Shown: in pieces, positions 1-6,711 of the stretch
How the letters are laid out: each line of letters starts with the position of its first letter
How positions within the stretch are numbered: position 1 is the first letter of the stretch
Source of the DNA: Gamarada debralockiae
Lineage: Eukaryota; Ascomycota; Leotiomycetes; Helotiales; Hyphodiscaceae
Direction of reading: 5' to 3'
DNA length: 10,722 bases
Assembly (NCBI GenBank): GCA_002803225.1
Contig: NXFV01001837.1
Span: 1 to 10,722, forward strand
Notes under the pieces: generated by a model
Databases searched by the model: none
What the model was told of the DNA's origin: nothing
What the model saw: the letters and a program-made list of their open reading frames with translations, nothing else
Program-made: the position numbers and the translations under genes

Positions 1-55
1 GTAAATAAGTTTTTTAAGGAATTTACTAGGTATATAGTTACTTTATTAATTAATT
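1..55 (+). repeat. Direct repeat, left copy (matches 10668-10722)
   Basis: These 55 bases match the last 55 of the window except at positions 4 (A versus G) and 14 (T versus C), both RIP-type transitions. They encode the same point of the RT in copies A and B. The match starts and stops only because the window does, so the true repeat is expected to be much longer. Confidence 0.95.
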
Positions 56-2811
56 TCTTTTTTAGATATAACTAACTTATTCTTACATTTAAATATAAGG
101 ATATAACTGCCTTTGTAACCCTGCTTAGACTACTTTAGATGACTACCCTGCCTTAGAGAACAACAAATTCAGTTGTATAGTTTGTGTGAGTAATAATATA
201 TATTCTTAATAATCTTTTCCTTTATATTACTATACTATTTCTAGATAATATTAGAGTTAAGGGTCTATATACTACTTATAATAATAAGGAGACTCTTCTT
301 AGAGTTTAGAGGTTTGTTTATAAGTATATCTAGAACCTTAATAAAACTATAGATTAAATTAAGTGTATAAAAGCTTATATTAGAGCTAAATCTTAGTTTT
401 ACTATAATAGAATAAATATCATTAAGTTTATCTATAGATATAATAGTTAAACTCTTTTAACCTTTAAGGTTATTAAGATTCTCGAATAGCTACTTTATTA
501 TAATATTACTAAAAGTAAATCCTTTATTAGAGTTTATGTTTATTATCGAATCTAGATTAAGGGCTTTATTATTATTATAGCCCCGATTTACTATTTGTTT
601 AGGAATAGTATTAAGTAGAGCTAGGGTATTGAATAAGACTAGGCTATAGATACTCTTAAGATAGTACTTACTATAGTACTTACATTATATAAGATCTAAT
701 ATAGACTAGGATATAGCGAGATCTATATTAGAGTAGATACAAGCCTTAAAGGTTAGAGAGGAGTTATAGAGCAATTTAACAAAGATAATAATTAAAGAGT
801 TTCTTGATATAAGAGTAGGCTTTAAAATAAGATTAAATATAATTATAATACTACTAAGAGAGAGTATAAGGGAGTCCTCAAGTGCCTTAAAAGACTCTAA
901 TATTAACTATACAGGGTTTACTTTGTCCTAGAAACTAATATAAAAGTTCTTGTTACTTAGCTTAATTATACTACTACTGACCTCCCTAGATCCCTTATTA
1001 CTTAATAGATTATATAGATTTAGAATTTCGACTTTAAGGTCTATTATATTAAGAGTATAACCTATACTATAGTAAATAGGCTTTCTTAACGGCTATAGAC
1101 GAATTCTAATAATCTAGATAACTTATATAAAGGGGATATTAATAATTAGATTACTATAGAACTAAACTACCTTAGAATATTAGCTTTGTCTATCGAAGGG
1201 GATAATAAAAACAATAATTAAACTTTAAAAACTAGACTTAACCTAGTGCTAGAAAATCTATTAATAGACAATTTTTCTGAATACTTACAAAACCTCGCTT
1301 AATTCTTAACGACCTTAAAAAAGCCTATTAGTATATCTCGAGTTAAGTTTTATACCTTTAAAAGAAAAGCTACTAAATATAGTATTTAAGATTAATAGCT
1401 ATAGAGAAATATAACTAAGGCCTTTCCTCTAAAACTAGTAATAGATTTAAATAAATATCAAGTAGAATTACTTAAAGCTCTCTATAATAAAATTAAGTAC
1501 TAGGGGAGAAAGAGTATATACACCCATTTAGCTACTTAATACTTTTGGAACAGAATGTACCTTAATATTAAGAAGTATATAGCCAGTTGCGTGGAATACT
1601 AGTTTAAGTTAAAAACCTATCTAAAGGAAGCTCTTTTCTTAACTTAAGCCAGCTAGTTATTTACAGACCTTATTATCAATATTATATACCCTCCTAATAC
1701 TAAAGGATATACTAGACTTGTTATATACTATAACAAACTCTTTAGATAGCCTAAAGCCCGACCTCTTTGTATTATTATTACTAAGATAGTTATTAACTTT
1801 ATCTAGCAAGATATTATATACTAATACAGACTTTTTAAATAGATAACTATTAATAGTAGAGCTAAGTTCAAAAAGGAAGTTATTAAGCTTCTTCAAAAGT
1901 ATAAAGTCAAACGGGTCTAGATTTCTACCTATAATACTCAAGCGAACAGTAAGATTAAAGGGGGACATAAACTAATTCTTAATACTTTTATAACCTTTAT
2001 TACTAGTAGGAAAGATAAATAGCCTTGATATCTTTATACTATATTGTTCACTAAGTATACCTTAATTTATAAGCTAACTAGATATATACCCTTTTACTTA
2101 GTATATAGTTGTGAAGCTATACTACTAATTAAGATAAAGTATCTGACTTAGAGAACCCTAGAATAAAATAATATTTGTATATATAAGGAGTTACTAGTAG
2201 TTCAAGCGTAACAACTTTAAATAAGAGATAAAGACATCTTAGAATTAATAGCTAAGTAGACTTAAAAACATTAAGAAGAACAAGAATATTAGGACAAGAC
2301 TTATAATATCTAAAAGGAACCTATTAATATAAGAGATATTATCCTTTATTATAATACCTTTACTATTGATTAGGATAAGTCAAAGGCCACGAAGCTTAAT
2401 TAGAGATAGCTTAGACTATACTAAGTTATAACTATAGATAATATAAAGGGTATATATATATTAAAGGATATAGATAAAGCTAATATAAGAGAAACCTTTT
2501 CTAAGAACTAACTTAAAAAGTTTATTAAACGAGATTAGTATTTTTAAGCTTCAGATAAGGAGGTAGTAGACATTATAAAGGAAAAGTATTAAGTTATAAT
2601 TAAGAAAGAAGCCTAAGAACTAGCTATAGAAAAAGCAGAAGCTAAAACATTAAAAGAGAATATTAAAGGGATTAAAAAGGAAATAAAGGTAGATAGGCTA
2701 TTAAAATAAGAATGAAGGGTAATAGTTTAACTATCTAGAATATTAGATTATAGGAAAGAGTAATATATCCAATTTACTAAAGATTAAGAAGATAAAGGAG
2801 TCGACTAATAA
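1..2811 (+). pseudogene. pol: RIP-degraded Ty3/Gypsy pol, copy A (RT 3' part, RNase H, integrase)
   Basis: One frame (codons starting at 1, 4, 7...) can be followed for about 2.8 kb with no indel, though it has about twenty stops in the first 830 bases. RT landmarks are the LPQG-type motif at 148-159 (read L-P-stop-R) and the catalytic FLDD box at 238-252 (read FLDNI); the first RT aspartate at 52 is also Asn. RNase H keeps Asp 736 and Glu 862 but has Asn at 937. The integrase zinc finger keeps His 1525 and Cys 1588 but has Tyr at 1498 and 1597. The integrase triad is fully lost: Asn 1678, Asn 1852, Lys 1957, with 34 residues between the second and third. A GPY/F-like motif lies at 2413-2421 (read RLY). 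The enzyme would have copied the element's RNA and integrated the cDNA. The family call rests on motif order; the C-terminal end is approximate. Confidence 0.93.
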
Positions 2812-3089
2812 GTTAGTAAGATTTCCTTAAACCTATTATCTTATTAATACTTTTTTCCTTAAATAAAATATAAATAAGTCTCTTTCTTTTCTTCTTTTCC
2901 TTCCTTTAATAATTATTATTTATATAAAGCGTCACTATATAAGTATAGGAGAGGATTAGTCGTTCTCTTAGTAAAGGTTTCCTTGTTATATTACTTATTA
3001 TTTGATTTACTTTTGGAATTTAACTACTAATAAGTAAGACCTTAAAGAGTTAAAAGGGTTAAAGTTATTAAATAGATATATTATTATAG
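2812..3089. other. Spacer between pol and the third reading frame
   Basis: No frame stays open here on the plus strand and no protein motif is visible. The only structured part is the pyrimidine run plus TATA-like boxes, listed separately. From about 3020 to 3165 two plus-strand frames look weakly coding, so the third ORF may begin earlier than annotated or be frameshifted here. Confidence 0.5.
2879..2943 (+). promoter_or_regulatory. CT-rich tract followed by two TATA-like boxes
   Basis: Positions 2879-2907 are 29 consecutive pyrimidines, followed by TATA-like boxes at 2921-2929 and 2935-2943. Pyrimidine tracts next to TATA boxes are common in filamentous-fungal promoters. The place fits a promoter for the reading frame that starts some 150 bases downstream, or the U3 part of an LTR whose borders I could not find. 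On the minus strand the tract is a polypurine run, so a minus-strand element is another reading. RIP-made AT-richness produces TATA strings by chance, so this stays tentative. Confidence 0.3.
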
Positions 3090-3662
3090 ATTCAAGAAAG
3101 GCTTAAATAAGATAGGTTAAGTTTAAAGGGAGTTAGATATAGATAGATCAGACTCGAGGAGGGTTGTACTTGGATAGGCGATTTTAGGATAGGTGATTTT
3201 AGGATAGGCGATTTCAAGATAGGCGATTTTAGGATAGGCGATTTTAGGATAGGCGATTTTAGGATGGGCGATTTTAGGATAGGCGATTCTTGGACAGGCA
3301 GTTAAGTAGTATTCGCTAGGACTATTATAAAAAAAGGGAATATAGAGAATTAGGTATTTCCTTTAAAAAGGATTAATTTATAGAGAAGAATGGACAATAG
3401 GGGGTTAAAGGAGGGTTTTATACTAGAGAGAAGGGTAAGTTACTCTAAAAACCTTATATTTAACCAAAAATACTAGGAATATACATATAACTTTAAGGGA
3501 ACTAACTCGGACAAAAACATCTTTTATTTTAAGGACCTACTACTTATAGAATCAGGCACGCTAAATAACAAAGAAATAATATCATTTGAAATTATACGCA
3601 AAAATAACAAGGAGACTAGACAGTATTATCGACCTTGTACCAGGACTTTTACAGTAATATAG
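3090..3662 (+). pseudogene. Decayed third ORF with pentapeptide repeats, downstream of pol
   Basis: The frame with codons at 3090, 3093... has only six internal stops in about 190 codons (3108, 3144, 3303, 3351, 3381, 3474), all TAA or TAG, far fewer than neighbouring frames. It runs through the 15-bp minisatellite, giving a tandem R-I-G-D-F pentapeptide block, then a basic, Asn/Lys-rich part. From 3477 to the TAG at 3660 it is fully open and keeps CpA dinucleotides. An ATG at 3390 is in frame but sits just after a stop. The TAG at 3660 overlaps the G7 tract, so the frame fills the place of an accessory ORF between pol and the 3' LTR. I do not recognise the product; no membrane segment or catalytic motif is evident. 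It could be chance openness in weakly mutated non-coding DNA. Confidence 0.4.
3172..3306 (+). repeat. 15-bp minisatellite, eight copies plus a degenerate ninth
   Basis: The unit is GGATAGGCGATTTTA. Copies start at 3172, 3187, 3202, 3217, 3232, 3247, 3262 and 3277; a diverged copy starts at 3292. Differences among the first seven units are single transitions; the eighth also ends differently. The period is a multiple of three, so the array keeps one plus-strand frame open and encodes RIGDF-type pentapeptides (one K for R, one M for I). The array retains CpG in nearly every unit. There are no spacers. Confidence 0.97.
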
Positions 3663-3669
3663 GGGGGGT
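3654..3669 (+). other. Candidate polypurine tract (plus-strand primer)
   Basis: A run of seven G follows GTAATATA, at 3662-3668. LTR retrotransposons carry such a purine tract directly 5' of the 3' LTR, where it primes plus-strand DNA synthesis. It lies downstream of pol in the same orientation and immediately precedes the candidate LTR start at 3670. G6 runs at about 4648-4653 and 6375-6380 are alternative tracts. Confidence 0.45.
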
Positions 3670-4195
3670 TATACTAACTTTAGTACTCCTATATTGACTT
3701 AATTGGCTAGAACTTACCTCGCGAATCCTTACCTTCTATTATTAATTAATATATTAGTATAGCTAAACTTATTATTATTAATTCCTAGCTTTTATAGAGC
3801 TTCGATATTAATTTTTGAAAATATAGTTAAAGGATTTCGAGATTAGATTAAGGACAAAGGTAAGGACATAGATAAGAACAGAATACTTCGAGGGTTTTAA
3901 TATAGTAGAGTACTCCTTATATATAATTATTCTTAATATTCTTTGTTAATAAGGAGGAAGGGAGTAATTTAGAAGCTTGGGTCGACTCTTATACTCTATG
4001 TGGTCGATTAAGTAGGTCTTACAATTATAAGACTTACAAAACCAGTACATGATCAGATCTGTCACAAGGTCAGTAAGTGTTTAACCTTGAATTATTACTC
4101 TTTAACTTACTTGTATCTTTCTCTACTTATAGACAATAGTCTTAATATATAATATAATATTAGAACTATTATACTTACCTAGAAACATTAGTATA
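3670..4195 (+). repeat. Candidate LTR (526 bp) of copy A
   Basis: The segment starts TATACTAAC right after the G7 tract and ends ATTAGTATA, an inverted match at 8 of 9 positions whose mismatch is a transition. The canonical TG...CA ends would read TA...TA after RIP. It contains a TATA-like string near 3914 and the palindrome at 4011-4033, and 4033-4080 retains many CpA. No second LTR copy is in the window for comparison, and such short inverted ends occur by chance in AT-rich DNA. This is a boundary hypothesis. Confidence 0.3.
4011..4033. repeat. Near-palindrome, left copy (shared with 5413-5438)
   Basis: The core at 4017-4032 is a 16-base palindrome apart from one G-to-A change. Twenty-two bases from 4011 match 5413-5434 with two G/A differences. 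It lies in a patch with little RIP. Confidence 0.7.
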
Positions 4196-4489
4196 TATTG
4201 TAGTTACTTCAGGAACCTACTATAGTAACAACTTTAACTTTATTTTTAACTGTCTTTAATTCGGATATAATATTATTAATATTCTTATAGTTGAGACATT
4301 AGCGAACCTTCTTTGATACTTCTTATCTAGGTTAACATTAAAGTACTCCTAGACTATACTTACAAACTTAAATAGAAATCCAGAGGAAGGGAAGCTCCCC
4401 TTTTCTTATATACCTTTCAAAGCCTTTGTAACGTGTATTACAAAAATAAAACTCTTTAAATCTCTCCCCCTCTTTGCCTTACTACAATA
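4196..4489. mobile_element. Candidate short inverted-repeat element (MITE or small LTR)
   Basis: The first nine bases, TATTGTAGT, are the exact reverse complement of the last nine, ACTACAATA. Read as a MITE, a 290-bp body at 4198-4487 with TTGTAGT/ACTACAA ends would be flanked by TATA on both sides (4194-4197 and 4488-4491). Read as an LTR, ends TG...CA would have become TA...TA, and TAGCGCTATTATAGG after it could be a mutated primer-binding site (TGG to TAG). It abuts the candidate LTR that ends at 4195. No coding capacity is visible. Confidence 0.35.
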
Positions 4490-4847
4490 TAGCGCTATTA
4501 TAGGTAGTCTCGCGCAAACCCTAACGGGCTATAGTACTTCGCTTTAATTCAATTAAAACTACTTCTAAGGTTAAAAGGACTAGATATTACTAGACTAGTA
4601 CTTTTAATATTATTACTTTTAAATTAATAAGGATGTCTTAAATACAAGGGGGGTTGAAGTTATCTCTTTTACACTACTTTTTCAAACTTTTCTACTTTTA
4701 GTAAGCTACTTTAGTAATAAAACGTTACCTAAGATAAAGATAACTACCTTAAATATAGCTTTAAAATACTTTGATATCTCTAACTAAAGATATTACTCTC
4801 TTTGTAAAGTTAATTACTAAAATCCTAGTAAGAATATATACTTTGTT

Positions 4848-4876
4848 TAATAACTTTGTATAGCACAAAGTTATTA
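4848..4876. repeat. Perfect inverted repeat, 12-bp arms, 5-base loop
   Basis: Arms 4848-4859 and 4865-4876 are exact reverse complements around ATAGC. Further CTTTGT/ACAAAG pairs lie nearby (about 4800-4810 and 4904-4917), so the motif recurs locally. There is no T-run of a bacterial terminator and no reason to expect one in this genome. Confidence 0.75.
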
Positions 4877-5289
4877 TCTCTACTAAAATTCCTTTTACTT
4901 TTTTGTATAACAAAGAAATTCAATTATACTATTAAACTTATAATCTTTCCCTCTTGATATTATTTTCTTAAATATAATGATTTTATTGTATTTTTTGTTA
5001 GTACTTAAGTCAAATTGAAATTAATTATTTACCTCTTATCGAATTCACTTAAGCGACTTACTAATATATTATATAACCTCTTGATTTTGACTCTTTTAAT
5101 AATAATACTTTTAATTTAAGGACCTTAAATATAATTATTTGCTTCCTTGTTTGCTCTTCTCTTATATAATATACTATTAGACTTGCTATATAAAGAGCTT
5201 AATATTACGCTCTCTTTGTTTAGTTTTTCTTGAACTCCTATATTATATTTACGATCCTTAGATAACTATATTAGCTTTAAGTTCTTCTA

Positions 5290-5350
5290 TAATAATAATA
5301 ATAATGTTAAATACTTTAATAATAATATTAAATACTTTTATAAATACTTT
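5290..5350. repeat. (TAA)n microsatellite and short direct repeats
   Basis: Five TAA units occupy 5290-5304. They are followed by TTAAATACTTT at 5307-5317 and 5328-5338, and TAAATACTTT again at 5341-5350. This looks like replication slippage in AT-rich DNA. Confidence 0.8.
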
Positions 5351-5412
5351 CCTTATAATATTGTGGCAGGGAAATGTGTTGGGAAGGTTGTTGTTGCCTT
5401 ACTTTTCAGGTT

Positions 5413-5440
5413 TTTAGTGGGTCTTACAATTGTAAGAACC
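5413..5440. repeat. Palindrome, right copy
   Basis: TCTTACAATTGTAAGA at 5422-5437 is a perfect 16-base palindrome, and 5419-5440 pairs over 22 bases with one mismatched pair. With five further bases on the left it matches 4011-4032 apart from two transitions. It may be a protein-binding site, or back-to-back TGTAAGA/TCTTACA element ends separated by AT. Confidence 0.75.
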
Positions 5441-5478
5441 TCGCTTAGCTAGTTTCGTCATGTATTAGTGGGGGATAA

Positions 5479-5721
5479 ATGGCCTTCACAGCTAGAGTAG
5501 TACTTAGATATCATTGTAATTATATATCTTGTTTTTCGTATACATTCTGTAGTGCATTTGAGCACTATGACCTTCGTTTTACGTCGTTAGTTTTCGTTTT
5601 AGTTTTATCCTTTACTAAGAGCACGTGCGATATACAGTGCAATCGGGAAGCGCTTATACTTGTATTTCGCCCTTTTATATATAGTGACTTATATAAGGAG
5701 GATTTCATTATAGTTAAGTAA
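5479..5721 (+). CDS. Uncharacterised 80-residue ORF in the RIP-poor island
   Basis: An ATG in a reasonable context (ATAAATGGCC) opens an 80-codon frame ending in TAA. The product has five cysteines (residues 13, 18, 24, 50, 54) and one short hydrophobic run (about residues 36-45) that could be a membrane segment. There is no signal peptide I would trust and no family I recognise. It is the only substantial sense-strand ORF not explained as antisense of a transposon gene. However, it lies in sequence that also looks like an LTR with TATA-like words inside the ORF (5674-5700), and RIP-poor DNA has fewer stops. I think a chance ORF is more likely than a gene. Confidence 0.2.
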   Translation: MAFTARVVLRYHCNYISCFSYTFCSAFEHYDLRFTSLVFVLVLSFTKSTCDIQCNREALILVFRPFIYSDLYKEDFIIVK

Positions 5722-6020
5722 GGCTATTTGTACTCTTAGTGAGGGATGCTTTAATTGTTATTTACCTTGTTTACTTGTTTCTTGTCTTAGCTAGTGCGCA
5801 AAACATTTTGGAATGATTTGACACGTATTAAATTATAACCTTGGGTCTTATTATACTATTAGTTACTAGACTTAGACTTACCTTAGTTTATAGCTTTATT
5901 AATATCAGATCTTAGGCACTATTATTAGTATACAAGAGAGGTTTTTAGCTTGGTTAAGATATATTTAAGACTTATAGTTATAGGTAAAAGTTATAGAGGC
6001 CCTAGCGGGCTAATAGCTAA

Positions 6021-6335
6021 ACCCAATTCAAGAAAAAGGAGAGGTTAACTAAAGGAAAGAATCGAATTTCTAAGGAATAAGATATTAAGAAGTATAAATC
6101 CTAAAGCTATTATAAAGGGAAGAAATTAAATAAGATAGTCTATATTACCCGCTAAGTAGATTATAATGCCTTTAGAGGCAAAGTATAAATAAAAGGAAGT
6201 CCAAGAGCTAGGAAATGAGGTTATTATAGGATTTTGTCTTTTGATTTTCTTGATTCTTTATTTAATTATAGGATTCTTACTCTTAAGAGTATTTCTCTTA
6301 TATTAAAGAGCCGTACTATTAAGAAACGAGGCTTG
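6021..6335 (+). pseudogene. Possible decayed basic reading frame
   Basis: The frame with codons at 6021, 6024... reads Lys/Arg-rich from about 6030 to 6220 (for example KKKERLTKGKN), with four TAA stops and one TGA, then stays open for about 34 codons to a TAG at 6333. Such composition resembles basic linkers of retroelement polyproteins or nucleic-acid-binding tails, but no domain is recognisable. AT-rich DNA yields Lys-rich translations by chance. Confidence 0.2.
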
Positions 6336-6521
6336 TAGACACGAGTTCGAGTATAGGTCTAAGTGATATTTTTAGACTTAAGGGGGGAAGGTATTAAAAG
6401 GTATATTAAAAGGGAATAAAATCCTATACCTAAAAGATTAAAAAAGATATATTATTAAACTTTAGTTATATAGATAATTAATGAATTACAAGCCTTTATT
6501 CTTAAAGAGAAAATTGTCTAA

Positions 6522-6560
6522 TAATAGTCACGAACGGGCAATATCGAACCCGCTATCTTT
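6522..6560 (+). other. tRNA-complement-like segment, possible primer-binding site
   Basis: The reverse strand reads GCGGGTTCGAT near 6540-6555, like the T-arm/B-box of a tRNA, followed by CCCGTTCGTGACTA. On the plus strand, TAATAGTCACGAACGGG would be a primer-binding site whose leading TGG became TAA by RIP. The T-loop spacing is too long for an intact tRNA and I find no matching 5' acceptor, so it is not a functional tRNA gene. It lies about 150-190 bases upstream of the gag ATG. Confidence 0.3.
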
Positions 6561-6711
6561 ACAGGCCTCTTCTTCTTCGGTTTTAGTTAATACACTATTA
6601 TTAAGTAGTATTTTAAAAAGTAAGAAATAGTAGTAATAGTTAAGAAATCAATAAAACCTATAAGAACAATAGTAATTTAACCTTCCTATACTAAGCGAAT
6701 TATTACTTGAA

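Larger units (their letters stand above)
4490..5361. other. Non-coding, RIP-degraded AT-rich stretch
   Basis: I find no coding remnant on the plus strand and none that I could support on the minus strand. It holds a G6 tract at about 4648-4653, a 12-bp-stem hairpin at 4848-4876, a TATA-like box near 5187 and short AT repeats at 5290-5350. It could be leader or untranslated sequence of the flanking elements, or remains of another insertion. Confidence 0.6.
5377..5805 (+). repeat. Candidate LTR (429 bp) inside the RIP-poor island
   Basis: It starts TGTTGGG and ends CAAAACA, giving TG...CA ends with 4-bp inverted termini (TGTT/AACA). A purine-rich word (GGCAGGGAAA) lies just before it. TGGAATGATTTGACAC, which starts with the TGG expected of a primer-binding site, begins four bases after its end. 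A TATA-like region lies at 5674-5700. No target-site duplication is seen (AAATG versus TTTTG), as expected if internal element sequence flanks one or both sides. Its light mutation is odd next to the strongly mutated gag and pol. Confidence 0.3.
5362..5830. other. RIP-poor island
   Basis: Between heavily mutated flanks this stretch keeps frequent CpA, TpG and GC-rich words (for example GTGGCAGGG and TGTTGGGAAGG near the left end, GTGCGCAAAACA near the right). The change is sharp on the left at about 5362 and more gradual on the right at about 5830. Sequences that are single-copy, short, or inserted after RIP stopped would look like this. Confidence 0.75.
5831..6711. other. Leader-like region upstream of gag, copy B
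   Basis: RIP-degraded sequence with no clear gene. It contains the faint basic reading frame at 6021-6335, a G6 purine tract at about 6375-6380 and the tRNA-complement-like segment at 6522-6560. If the 5377-5805 LTR is real, this would be the 5' untranslated leader of copy B. Confidence 0.5.

Noticed and set aside
1657..1968. 103-codon minus-strand ORF
   Set aside because: It is antisense to the integrase core, whose sense frame shows TYNTQAN-like and GGHK motifs. RIP puts stops in the sense frame and leaves Leu/Ile-rich open antisense frames, so this is a by-product.
3172..3306. CRISPR-like array
   Set aside because: Units are directly adjacent with no spacers, and the context is a fungal retroelement.
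4655..5270. LTR from TGAAGTTATC (after the G6 tract) to GATAACTATA
   Set aside because: The inverted ends need a transversion to match, and no convincing primer-binding site follows.
5362..5850. Terminal-inverted-repeat DNA transposon filling the whole RIP-poor island
   Set aside because: The left end and the reverse complement of the right end share only scattered short words, and no target-site duplication was found.
6290..6365. tRNA gene ending in the GTTCGAGTA word near 6345
   Set aside because: A B-box-like word is present but there is no A-box, no acceptor pairing and no cloverleaf.
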